From NCBI RefSeq assembly GCF_018129985.1, contig NZ_JAFCKT010000004.1, positions 248,001 through 312,000 on the forward strand: 64,000 nt of DNA. The letters run 5' to 3'. The notes below the pieces were generated by a model that had not been told where the DNA came from, ran no database searches, and saw only the letters and a program-made list of their open reading frames with translations. Source of the stretch: Bradyrhizobium sp. SZCCT0148. GTDB taxonomy: Bacteria; Pseudomonadota; Alphaproteobacteria; Rhizobiales; Xanthobacteraceae. Below are positions 19,411 through 28,057 of the stretch, piece after piece (the first letter of the stretch is position 1; each line of letters begins with the position of its first letter). A program made the translations under genes and the position numbers.

Positions 19411-20811
19411 TCAGCTTGCGCGCGACGATTTGCGCTCGCCGGTCGCCGCGTTTTCCGCGGCCCGGCTCATCAACGAGGCATAATCATCGCCAAACAGCAC
19501 CTGGCAGAAGCGAATCGCGGCCTGCACCTGCTGCTGCCTGTAGGTGCGGACCTTGTGGTCGGCGGCGCGCAGCGACTGGACCAGCTGCTCGGTGGAGCGC
19601 TCGACATATTGCTGGAGGTCGGAATAGGTGCGCAGCGTCACCTCGTTGATCGCAAGCTCGCTGGCGTAGTTGCGGCAGGTCGCGACGAAATCAATCAGCG
19701 CCGCGGTTTCCTCCACCTCGGTGCTGTCGATCCGCGCCCCCGGCGGAATGTCCTTCTCGGGGCGCTGGCGCAGTATGCGGCGAACGCGGCCGGGAACGCT
19801 GTCGATCTCGGATTGCAGAGCATTGGAGATGTCGGCCCGGATCGAGGTCAGCTGCTTGCCCCAGGCGGAATCGTTACGCAGGTCGAGCTCGGTGCGCAGA
19901 CCGCGCACGCCGTCGTGCAACGCCTTGAGGTTGCCGGCAACGTTGTCGAAATGGCCGCGCTTGATGTCCATGCGCAGGGCGGAGGCAACACAGGACAGAT
20001 CATGCAGCGCGATCGTGACGGCAACGCCGTAGGGCGTCGCCGCGACACGGATCTCGTCGTCGGACGCGGCAATCTTGATGGCAAGACGGATGATCTGCCA
20101 CGGCGCGGTCATCCGTTGCACCACGATCGATAGCGCGAATGGCAGCATCTGAGGCGTCTGCAGCACCGGAATGTTGAGCGCCGACGTCACCGAGGCGATC
20201 TGTGAATCGCCGAAGGCACGGAGCGTGCGCGGCAATTTCTCGTTCAGGCTGGCGATGGCGTCCCGGACCTGAAGGACCGCTCCGATCGAATAGAGGTCTT
20301 CGATCACGTTCGGCGGGCCGACGCGGGCGAGCGCGCGCGACTTGTCGCCGCCGCCTGGACCGGTCAGCTCGAAAATGGCATCCGCAGCGACCGCCTGGAG
20401 CTTCTGCGCCAAGGCCTCGACCTGCCCCGCACTGTCGGCGGGCATGCGCGCCAGCGCGGCCTCGAACTCTTTCACCTTGTCGGGCGCACCATCGCGGCCG
20501 AACCATTGCCAGATCGGCTGGAGCGAGGCACGGCGGATCTGGCCGACGCGCAGCGGGACGCCGGCCTCGATCAGGAACGGTTCCAGCGCCTGGAACAGCA
20601 GCCGCGACAGATCGTCCGTGCGCGGCGGCGGGGCTTCATCGGCTTCCGATTTGCGAACGATCTTGCGCAACTGGTCGAGCACCAAGGTCGCGACAGCCGT
20701 GTCCTGGCCGCGCTCCAGGGCGCGCTCGAACTCCCGCATCAGCAGCGCCTGCGCCTGCGGCGGGAGCTGCACGAGATATTCCCTCAGCCGCTCGATCGAT
20801 GTCTGGCTCAT
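19411..20811 (-). CDS. Conserved hypothetical protein (466 aa)
   Basis: A largely helical soluble protein with no membrane span or signal peptide. It contains a run resembling a dynamin- or ATPase-like helical bundle but no Walker motif. The C-terminal region (HKVRTYRQQQVQAAIRFCQ) is strongly amphipathic. Base and codon use match the neighbours, so it is an old resident gene. I believe similar proteins occur across Bradyrhizobium and Rhodopseudomonas, but no function is known to me. It reads toward the ccm operon and lies between that and the FeuPQ-like pair. Confidence 0.8.
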   Translation of the reverse strand: MSQTSIERLREYLVQLPPQAQALLMREFERALERGQDTAVATLVLDQLRKIVRKSEADEAPPPRTDDLSRLLFQALEPFLIEAGVPLRVGQIRRASLQPIWQWFGRDGAPDKVKEFEAALARMPADSAGQVEALAQKLQAVAADAIFELTGPGGGDKSRALARVGPPNVIEDLYSIGAVLQVRDAIASLNEKLPRTLRAFGDSQIASVTSALNIPVLQTPQMLPFALSIVVQRMTAPWQIIRLAIKIAASDDEIRVAATPYGVAVTIALHDLSCVASALRMDIKRGHFDNVAGNLKALHDGVRGLRTELDLRNDSAWGKQLTSIRADISNALQSEIDSVPGRVRRILRQRPEKDIPPGARIDSTEVEETAALIDFVATCRNYASELAINEVTLRTYSDLQQYVERSTEQLVQSLRAADHKVRTYRQQQVQAAIRFCQVLFGDDYASLMSRAAENAATGERKSSRAS

Positions 20812-20974
20812 GCGCCCGGGTTATGCACGGTAAAATGGCGGACATGGGATGGGTCCGGCGCGATCATAGGAGGCCCCCACTTAAGAAGCCGTTTAGCAAG
20901 TGTGGCCGAATTGCCGCCGGGTTGCTGCGGCCCGGCATCGGGGATGAGGGAAATATCTTCGTCGGAACAACGGA

Positions 20975-22351
20975 TTATACGCCCGGTAGGACCAGTTCGG
21001 CGCGCAGGCCGCCCGTCGGCGCACCACTGAGCGTGAGGCTGCCGCCATAGAGCGCGGCGAGGTCGGTTACGATCGACAGCCCCAGCCCCGATCCGGGCTT
21101 GGACTCGTCGAGCCGCTGGCCGCGCCGCGAGACCTGCGCACGCTCGGCTTCCGACAGGCCGCGGCCGTCGTCATCGACGATGATCCGCAGCCGCGGGCCC
21201 ACCCCGGCCTGCTGCGGCGCTTCCACGAGGACCTCGATGAAGACGCGCGAGGCCGCCCATTTGCAGGCATTGTCGACGAGATTGCCGACCATCTCCTCCA
21301 GATCCTGGCGCTCGCCACGAAATTTTGCCGATGCATCGGCCTTGGCTTCGACCGCGATGCCGCGATCGCGATAAATCTTCTCCATGGTCCGTCGCAACGC
21401 CTCGATGGCCGGCGCCACCTCGGTCACGGTCGACACCACCGAGACCCGCGCCGCGATGCGCGCCCGCTCCAGATGATGCGCGACCTGGTCGCGCATCACG
21501 TCGGCCTGCTCCATCACCTTGGCCGCGAACGGTTCCGCGGCGTGGGCGCCGGCCTCGTTGACGATGACCGAGAGCGGCGTCTTGATCGCGTGGGCGAGAT
21601 TGCCGACGTGGGTGCGGGCGCGCTCGACGATCTCGCGATTGGCATCGATCAGCGCGTTGGTCTCGCGCGCCAATGGCGCGATCTCGACCGGAAATTCGCC
21701 CTCCAGCCGCTCGGCCCGCCCGGAGCGGATGTCGGCAATCGACTCCGAGATGCGCTTCAGCGGCGCCAGACCGAACCGGACCTGGAACACGGTCGTCAGC
21801 AGCAGCACGATGCCGAGCGCGGTGAAGGTGCCGCCAAGATAGTAATCGAAGCTGCGGGTCTCGTCGAAAATCTCGGTGTCGTCGCCGGCGACGCTGACGA
21901 GAAACTTGCCGTCGGCGCCGAGATCGACGGGACGCTCGACCATCCGCAGGTTCTGGCCTTCGGGACCATCGACATAGGCGAGCCGGATGCCGGCGGCGGT
22001 GAGCTCGGTGCCCTGCTCTTCCAGCTTCGGCAGCTTCTTGTCCCAGAGCGAGCGCGAGGAGCGAATCTCCGGCTTTTCGGTATCGGTCCGCGTGATCTGC
22101 CAGTACCAGCCCGACAGCGGCAGCTCGAACAGCGGCTCGCCCAGCGACTGAAACTGGCGGTCCGGCGGCTCGTCGGGGGTCGCGACCTCCGCAATCAGGG
22201 TGCGGAGATAGAGGTTGAGCCGGCGGTCGAAGGCGCGCTCGGTGGCGTTCTTGTAAACCGACGAAAGGACCACGCCGGTGATGGCCAGGATCACCACGAG
22301 CCAGGCGGTCGCCGACAGGAACAGTCGGTTGGCAAGCGAGCTAGCGGCCAT
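20975..22351 (-). CDS. Sensor histidine kinase, FeuQ/PhoQ-like
   Basis: A 458-residue kinase. The first span is about residues 10-30, followed by a ~150-residue periplasmic domain with acidic patches as in PhoQ-like sensors, a second span (YLGGTFTALGIVLLLTTVF), HAMP, H-box VGNLAHAIKTPLSVIVNEA, and HATPase motifs ending GSGLGLSIVTDLAALYGG. The N-box is NLVDNACKW. The ATG giving MAASSLANRL is preferred to an upstream GTG. It is transcribed after the FeuP-like regulator, with a 94-base gap. Similarity to rhizobial FeuQ is from recall. Confidence 0.88.
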   Translation of the reverse strand: MAASSLANRLFLSATAWLVVILAITGVVLSSVYKNATERAFDRRLNLYLRTLIAEVATPDEPPDRQFQSLGEPLFELPLSGWYWQITRTDTEKPEIRSSRSLWDKKLPKLEEQGTELTAAGIRLAYVDGPEGQNLRMVERPVDLGADGKFLVSVAGDDTEIFDETRSFDYYLGGTFTALGIVLLLTTVFQVRFGLAPLKRISESIADIRSGRAERLEGEFPVEIAPLARETNALIDANREIVERARTHVGNLAHAIKTPLSVIVNEAGAHAAEPFAAKVMEQADVMRDQVAHHLERARIAARVSVVSTVTEVAPAIEALRRTMEKIYRDRGIAVEAKADASAKFRGERQDLEEMVGNLVDNACKWAASRVFIEVLVEAPQQAGVGPRLRIIVDDDGRGLSEAERAQVSRRGQRLDESKPGSGLGLSIVTDLAALYGGSLTLSGAPTGGLRAELVLPGV

Positions 22352-22445
22352 CGGAACGATCCCGGGAGGCACAGGATGGCAGGGCGTCGGAGGTCATGAC
22401 CGGACCAAGGCCCCTGTCGCGCTGCCCGTCAAGCCCCGGGTCGCG

Positions 22446-23111
22446 TCAAGCCGCCGGCGGCGTCAGGAGATAGCCGAGGCCGCGCACGGTCTGGATGATG
22501 TCGACGTCGAGCTTCTTGCGGATACGGCCGACGAACACCTCGATGGTGTTGGAGTCGCGGTCGAAATCCTGGTCGTAGAGGTGCTCGACCAGCTCGGTGC
22601 GCGACACCACGCGCCCGGAATGGTGCATCAGGTAGGCCAGAAGCCGATATTCGTGCGAGGTCATCTTGACCGGATTGCCGGAGACGCTGACGCGGCCGGT
22701 CCTGGTGTCGAGCGTGACCGGGCCGCAGCTGAGCTCGCTCTGGGCATGGCCGGTAGAGCGGCGCAGCAGCGCGCGGATGCGCGCCAGTACCTCCTCCAGA
22801 TGGAACGGCTTCGCGACATAGTCGTCGGCACCGGCATCGAAGCCCTGCACCTTGTCGCTCCAGCGGTCGCGGGCGGTGAGGATCAGGACCGGCATGGTGC
22901 GGCCGTTGCGGCGCCAGGCCTCCAGCACCGAGATGCCGTCCTTCTTGGGCAGCCCGATGTCGAGCACGACGGCGTCATAAGGCTCGTTGTCGCCGAGAAA
23001 GTGTCCCTCCTCACCGTCGAAGGCGCGATCGACGACGTAACCGGCGTCGGTCAGGGCCTTGGTGAGCTGGCGATTGAGATCGGGGTCGTCCTCAACAACG
23101 AGCAGGCGCAC
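22446..23111 (-). CDS. Response regulator, FeuP/PhoP-like
   Basis: A 221-residue OmpR-family regulator: receiver with VVEDDPDLNRQL, phospho-acceptor Asp in VLDIGLPKKDG and Lys in VAKPFHLEEVLARI, then a winged helix with SHEYRLLAYLMHHSGRVV and LYDQDFDRDSNTIEVFVGR. That last stretch and the overall sequence closely match what I remember of FeuP from Rhizobium and Brucella. It pairs with the kinase downstream. Confidence 0.9.
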   Translation of the reverse strand: MRLLVVEDDPDLNRQLTKALTDAGYVVDRAFDGEEGHFLGDNEPYDAVVLDIGLPKKDGISVLEAWRRNGRTMPVLILTARDRWSDKVQGFDAGADDYVAKPFHLEEVLARIRALLRRSTGHAQSELSCGPVTLDTRTGRVSVSGNPVKMTSHEYRLLAYLMHHSGRVVSRTELVEHLYDQDFDRDSNTIEVFVGRIRKKLDVDIIQTVRGLGYLLTPPAA

Positions 23112-23346
23112 GTTTCTCTCCAGACATAGGCCGCATCAACACTGCCCCAGATGAGCAATTCCGGCGTGAACTGAATATGAACGCGGGGAACCCGACGCGT
23201 TACTTTTTGGTCATATACGATGGGTTTGAAGATCATGCGACTGCGCCCGCCATGCGACCGGACGAGCCGGCAGCATGACGGGCGCAATTGCCGCGTTCCG
23301 CGGCGAGTTTTTTTGGAGAGTCCGCCCTTCCCGTGAATTCGTCCGG

Positions 23347-23502
23347 TCAGGTCCGGAAGAACACGAACCAGATGACGGCGAGCATCAGGATCGCAAGCCC
23401 GGTCGAGATGGCGAGCAGTGCGGCAACGGACGGCCCGGGTTCACCCTGGCGCGCCTCGGTTGGCGTTTCGACGATCTGTTGCTGCTCTCGCGTAGTGGCC
23501 AT
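23347..23502 (-). CDS. Small single-span membrane protein (51 aa)
   Basis: A short ORF with a good ribosome binding site (GAGGG 6 bases before ATG). A hydrophilic N terminus rich in Gln/Glu (TTREQQQIVETPTEARQGEP) is followed by one membrane helix (about residues 26-49, AALLAISTGLAILMLAVIWF) ending FFRT. The membrane helix and the Shine-Dalgarno argue that it is real. It lies upstream of the feuP-like gene on the same strand, 235 bases away. Function unknown. Confidence 0.65.
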   Translation of the reverse strand: MATTREQQQIVETPTEARQGEPGPSVAALLAISTGLAILMLAVIWFVFFRT

Positions 23503-23736
23503 GATGCCCTCGATCTGTGCGTGTCGCCCCCGGTGACCGCGATCTCATCGCAGCCTGTGTCCGGAGCCAACGCCCGATCCGATATGATGTTCCGAATTTG
23601 CGATGCGATCGGACCGCAACCGGCCGCCCGGCAGCCGGTTAACGCAGTTGGCGGATTCAACGATCGACCTCGCTATGATTCGTTGTTCCCGGATGGTATT
23701 CTGAGACGTTGTCCTCTGTTGCGTTTGGAGTAGCCC

Positions 23737-24714
23737 ATGGCCCCCCGCGCCAATTGGAAGGGTTTTCTGCGATTGTCGCTCGTGACCTGTCCGGTCGCGC
23801 TTTATCCGGCCACTTCGGATACCGAGAAGGTCTCCTTCAACCAGATCAACCGCAAGACCGGCCATCGGATCAAGTACCTCAAGGTCGACGCCGAGACCGG
23901 CGACGAGGTCACCTCCGAGGACATCGTCAAGGGCTACAAGATCGACACCGACACCTATATCGAGGTCACCAAGGACGAGCTCGACGACATCGCGCTCGAC
24001 TCGACCCACACCATCGATATCGACGAGTTCGTGCCGAAGACCGACATCGACAACCGCTATCTGATCCGCCCCTATTATCTCGTGCCCGACGGCAAGGTCG
24101 GCCACGACGCCTATGCGGTGATCCGCGAGACCATCCGCAGCATGGACAAGGTCGCGATCGGCCGCGTGGTGCTGACCAACCGCGAGCACATCATTGCGCT
24201 CGAGCCGCTCGGCAGCGGGCTGATGGGTACGCTGCTGCGCTATCCCTATGAGGTCCGCAGCGAGACTGAATATTTCGACGATATTCAGGACGTGAAGCTG
24301 ACCAGGGACATGCTCGACCTCGCCAAGCACATCGTCGAGAAGAAGTCCGGCGCATTCGAGCCCGAGCTGTTCGAGGATCATTACGAGACCGCGCTGATCG
24401 ATCTCATCAACAAGAAGCGCAGCGGCACCCTGATTACCGCCAAGGCCGCGCCGAAGGGCGGCGGCAACGTCATCAACCTGATGGACGCGCTGAAGAAGAG
24501 CATCGCGAACGAGAAGGACGCGCCTGCGGCAAAGGTCGCCAAGGAAGCGGGCAAGGCCAAGAGGCCGAAGAAGCGCGTCGAGGGCCAGCGCGAGATGCTG
24601 CTGCCAATATCGGGCAAGGGCGGCAAGGACGCCGCGGCGAAGGCGGCCGCCACGCCCAGGAAGGCCGCCGACAAGCCGGTGCGCGCGCCGGCGCGGGCGA
24701 AGAAGGCCGGCTAG
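23737..24714 (+). CDS. ku: Non-homologous end joining protein Ku
   Basis: A 325-residue bacterial Ku, which binds DNA double-strand ends as a ring-shaped homodimer and recruits LigD. The N terminus RANWKGFLRLSLVTCPVALYP is the family signature, and the core beta-barrel runs to about residue 250. The C-terminal ~70 residues are Lys/Ala-rich, as in other rhizobial Ku proteins. TTTGGAG precedes the ATG. No ligD gene is nearby, and rhizobia often carry several ku copies, so no copy number is given. Confidence 0.96.
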   Translation: MAPRANWKGFLRLSLVTCPVALYPATSDTEKVSFNQINRKTGHRIKYLKVDAETGDEVTSEDIVKGYKIDTDTYIEVTKDELDDIALDSTHTIDIDEFVPKTDIDNRYLIRPYYLVPDGKVGHDAYAVIRETIRSMDKVAIGRVVLTNREHIIALEPLGSGLMGTLLRYPYEVRSETEYFDDIQDVKLTRDMLDLAKHIVEKKSGAFEPELFEDHYETALIDLINKKRSGTLITAKAAPKGGGNVINLMDALKKSIANEKDAPAAKVAKEAGKAKRPKKRVEGQREMLLPISGKGGKDAAAKAAATPRKAADKPVRAPARAKKAG

Positions 24715-24771
24715 CCGCATCGCCCCGCGATCCCGCCGTGATGTCCCCCCTCGCCGATCAGGCGGCCTGAC

Positions 24772-25005
24772 ATGCCCTGGTCGACGGCGTTCGACGATCC
24801 CGTTCGCGTGAACAACAAGTTGCAGTTGCTCACGCTTCAGGAGGCGGCCGACTACATCATGCGGCTGCCCGAGGACGTCCAGCACGAGCCCCGCTGGCAG
24901 ACCGCCGTCGAGACCCTGATCAACGCGGCCGAAACGGGCGGCGGCTGGGTGATGTTCGCCCGCATCGCGATGTTGCGGGCGCTGAATGCCGACAGGCGCG
25001 ATTGA
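24772..25005 (+). CDS. Small hypothetical protein (77 aa)
   Basis: A soluble helical protein of 77 residues beginning MPWSTAFDDPV, with QEAADYIMRLPEDVQHEPRWQTAVETL in the middle, and no known motif. It starts 57 bases after ku on the same strand. Codon use is normal for the region. I believe short proteins of this type are common in Bradyrhizobium, with no assigned function; a toxin or antitoxin role is not indicated. Confidence 0.65.
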   Translation: MPWSTAFDDPVRVNNKLQLLTLQEAADYIMRLPEDVQHEPRWQTAVETLINAAETGGGWVMFARIAMLRALNADRRD

Positions 25006-25272
25006 GCGCCTGACGAACAGGCTCAACAATCGGTTAAGCGGTCGCACGATGGTGCCTGACGGACGCTACAGCGGCGCAGCCCGGTCGAGGCCTGCCGAGA
25101 TGAATTCATTTGGACGGATCGATGGAACCTTAATTTAATGAATGCCGTCGTATGAGCAGAGGCGCGCTCGCCCGGGCTTAATTCTTTTGGCGCGCATAAA
25201 GACTTACTCGATCTATTTGCAAGTCCGATGACGACGCGGCCATACGTTGGATCGGATGAACGGGAGTTGGCA

Positions 25273-25437
25273 ATGCGTTTGCTTAGGTCCTTCCTTGCCG
25301 ATGAGAGTGGTGCAACTGCGATCGAGTACGGCCTCATTGCCGCAGGCATTGCATTGGCGATCATAACGGCCGTGAACACCATGGGTGGCGCCCTCCTCAA
25401 CAACAAGTTTGTCGCGATCAGCACGGGGATAAAGTAG
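25273..25437 (+). CDS. Flp/Fap-family type IVb pilin
   Basis: A 54-residue Flp pilin precursor. The short leader (MRLLRSFLADESG) is followed by the conserved processing and hydrophobic segment ATAIEYGLIAAGIALAIITAV, including the Glu at +5 of the mature protein. GGGAG sits 7 bases before the ATG. No tad/cpa secretion genes accompany it, so assembly would depend on genes elsewhere. An upstream open extension is not family-like. Confidence 0.9.
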   Translation: MRLLRSFLADESGATAIEYGLIAAGIALAIITAVNTMGGALLNNKFVAISTGIK

Positions 25438-25598
25438 CCCGATCCCTGATTTGGCCACCAGCGCGCCGCAGCAGGGCGACTGGTGAAAGGCCCGCCGCAG
25501 CTCACCCATGTCCCACGCGGGGCCATGATCTGGGTCAACAGCATCAGGACGGCGCCGTCTAAGCATGGAGGTCGCGTTCCCTTCCTGCCGGCCTGTCC

Positions 25599-27140
25599 AT
25601 GCATCCAGACCTTCCGCGCTCCCAACTGAAAATCCGCCGCGTCCGGCTCGATACCGGCCGCGAGAACGTGGTCGTCGTCTCCAGGCAGTCGAAGGCGCTG
25701 CGCGCCGAGATCTTCCGCGGCTTCAGCCGCGTCGAACTGCGACACGGCGACAAGGTCCTGCTGGCGACATTGCTGATCACGGACGACGATACGCTGGCGG
25801 CCCCGGACGACATCGGACTCTCCGAGCCCGCGTTCCGGCGCTTTGGACAAAGCGTGGGCACGCTGGTCACGGTCAGGCCCGCCGCGCCGCCCGAGAGCCT
25901 GGAAGCGGTGCGCGCAAAGATCCGCGGGCGAACCCTCAGCCAGGGTGAGATCGGCGCGATCATCGATGACATCGCGCATTATCGCTATTCCGACATGGAG
26001 ATCGCCGCCTTCCTGATCGGCTCGGCGAGCTTCATCACCAGCGACGAGCTGCTCGCTCTCACCGGGGCGATGGCGCAGGCCGGCACGCAATTGGTGTGGC
26101 CGACCCCTGTCGTGGTCGACAAGCATTGCATCGGTGGCATTCCCGGCAACCGCACCTCGATGGTGGTTGTGCCGATCGTCGCCGCGCACGGCCTGCCGAT
26201 CCCGAAGACCTCCTCGCGCGCCATCACCTCGCCTGCCGGCACCGCCGACACCATGGAGGTTCTGGCGCGGGTGAATGTCGGCGTCGAGGAGATGAAGGCG
26301 ATCGTCTCGGCCTGCAACGGCTGCCTGATCTGGGGCGGGCATGTGAACCTGTCGCCGGCCGACGACGTGCTGATCTCGGTCGAGCGGCCGCTGAGCCTCG
26401 ATACGCGCGAGCAGATGGTTGCCTCCATCATGTCGAAGAAGATCGCGGCTGGCTCGACGCATCTGCTGATCGACATTCCGGTCGGACCGACCGCGAAGGT
26501 CACCACCGGCGTCGAGGCGATGCGGCTGCGCAAGCTGTTCGAATTCGTCGGCGACCGCTTCGGCCGCACGGTCGAAGTGATCACGACCGACGGAAGCCAG
26601 CCGATCGGCAACGGCATCGGGCCGGTGCTCGAGGCCAATGACGTCATGGCCGTGCTCGGCAACGACAAGGATGCGCCGCGCGACCTGCGCGAGAAATCGC
26701 TGCGGCTTGCCGCCCATTTGCTGGAATACGATCCGAAGCTGCGCGGCGGCGCCGGCTATGCGAGGGCGCGCGAGCTGCTCGACAGCGGCGCGGCGCTGAA
26801 GCAGATGCAGAAGATCATCGACGCCCAGGGCCCGTCGACCTGCAGCAGCGAGCTCGGATCGCTCAGCTTCGACGTCAAGGCGCCGCATGACGGCATCGTG
26901 TCCGCGATCGACTGCCTGCGACTGAACCGCCTCGCCCGCACCGCCGGCGCGCCGCTCGACAAGGGCGCCGGCATCCGCCTGTTCAGGAAGATCGGCGATC
27001 GCGTCGAGCAGGGCGAGCCGCTCTATCGCGTCTACACGTTCGACCGCCCCGAGCACGATCTGGCTGCCGATGCCGCCGCTGAGGAGAGCGGTTACGTCGT
27101 CAACGGTCACGAGCCCCTCCAGGGCAAGTCGGCGTCGTGA
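25599..27140 (+). CDS. AMP/thymidine phosphorylase family protein (archaeal type)
   Basis: A 513-residue nucleoside/nucleotide phosphorylase. It has the N-terminal extension (~90 residues) seen in archaeal AMP phosphorylases, then the phosphorylase fold with [20 protein letters not shown] (the family phosphate loop), [20 protein letters not shown] and a C-terminal barrel with [17 protein letters not shown] [10 protein letters not shown]. Archaeal members release ribose 1,5-bisphosphate from AMP; substrate here is inferred, not shown. There is no clear Shine-Dalgarno at the ATG. Its TGA overlaps the next gene (GTGA). Confidence 0.88.
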   Translation: MHPDLPRSQLKIRRVRLDTGRENVVVVSRQSKALRAEIFRGFSRVELRHGDKVLLATLLITDDDTLAAPDDIGLSEPAFRRFGQSVGTLVTVRPAAPPESLEAVRAKIRGRTLSQGEIGAIIDDIAHYRYSDMEIAAFLIGSASFITSDELLALTGAMAQAGTQLVWPTPVVVDKHCIGGIPGNRTSMVVVPIVAAHGLPIPKTSSRAITSPAGTADTMEVLARVNVGVEEMKAIVSACNGCLIWGGHVNLSPADDVLISVERPLSLDTREQMVASIMSKKIAAGSTHLLIDIPVGPTAKVTTGVEAMRLRKLFEFVGDRFGRTVEVITTDGSQPIGNGIGPVLEANDVMAVLGNDKDAPRDLREKSLRLAAHLLEYDPKLRGGAGYARARELLDSGAALKQMQKIIDAQGPSTCSSELGSLSFDVKAPHDGIVSAIDCLRLNRLARTAGAPLDKGAGIRLFRKIGDRVEQGEPLYRVYTFDRPEHDLAADAAAEESGYVVNGHEPLQGKSAS

Positions 27141-28057
27141 GCACGATCGCGCTCCAGACCCTGCCCCGCGGCAGCGATGCGGCGAAGCGACTCGCGGTCC
27201 GGCTCGGGCTTTCCTGCGGCGAGATCGCCGTGCACCATTTTCCGGACGGCGAGCTGAGGGTCAGCGTCGCGCCTGCGACCGAGACCACCATCCTTTATGC
27301 CCCGCTCGATCAACCCAACGACAAGCTGATCGCGCTGCTGTTCGCTGCCGAGGCCCTGCGACGCAACGGCGCGAAGCGGCTGGTGCTTGTCGCGCCCTAT
27401 CTCTGCTATATGCGGCAGGATGCTGCATTTCATGCCGGCGAAGCCATCAGCCAGCGCGCCATGGGCAATCTGCTTGCGACGACCGTCGACCGCGTGATCA
27501 CTGTGGACGCGCATTTGCATCGTACCACCGACATCCGGTCGGTCTTTCCGGGCATCGAAGCTGAGAATCTGTCCGCCATGCCTGCGATCGCGAACGCGCT
27601 GGCGACTGAAGGCATTGATCCCGCAACCATCGTAATCGGACCCGACATGGAGTCCGAGCCGTGGGTCAGCGACATCGCGGGCCGGCTGCGACTGCAGCAT
27701 ACGGTGGCGCAAAAGATGCGCCACGGCGATCGGTCCGTGGCGATCAGCTTTGCCAATCCCGCCCTGCTCGCGGGACGGCCGGCGCTGCTGGTGGACGACA
27801 TCGTCTCCTCCGGGACGACGCTGATGGCCGCGGCCAAGGCGCTGATTGCGATGGACGCGACCGCCGTCGATGCGGTCGTGACGCACGCGCTGTTTCCGCC
27901 TGCGATGATCGGTGCATTCACCGACGCCGGTATCCGCTCGATCCGCTCGACCGACAGCGTGCCGCATCCGACCAATGCGATTCCGCTCGACGAGAGTCTC
28001 GCGGCCGCCTTGCGGTCCGAACTGACCAGGACACATCTTCCGGAGACGACGCCATGA
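27137..28057 (+). CDS. Ribose-phosphate pyrophosphokinase homologue
   Basis: A 306-residue PRPP synthetase-like protein starting at GTG within the preceding stop. It has an N-terminal ribose-5-phosphate-binding half (HHFPDGEL), the ATP-site [15 protein letters not shown], and a C-terminal PRPP loop ([14 protein letters not shown]). It makes PRPP from ribose 5-phosphate and ATP in family members. It is divergent from housekeeping Prs: the usual flexible loop Lys-Arg region is altered, so a specialised role with the phosphorylase is likely. ATGA overlaps the next gene. Confidence 0.88.
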   Translation: MSTIALQTLPRGSDAAKRLAVRLGLSCGEIAVHHFPDGELRVSVAPATETTILYAPLDQPNDKLIALLFAAEALRRNGAKRLVLVAPYLCYMRQDAAFHAGEAISQRAMGNLLATTVDRVITVDAHLHRTTDIRSVFPGIEAENLSAMPAIANALATEGIDPATIVIGPDMESEPWVSDIAGRLRLQHTVAQKMRHGDRSVAISFANPALLAGRPALLVDDIVSSGTTLMAAAKALIAMDATAVDAVVTHALFPPAMIGAFTDAGIRSIRSTDSVPHPTNAIPLDESLAAALRSELTRTHLPETTP

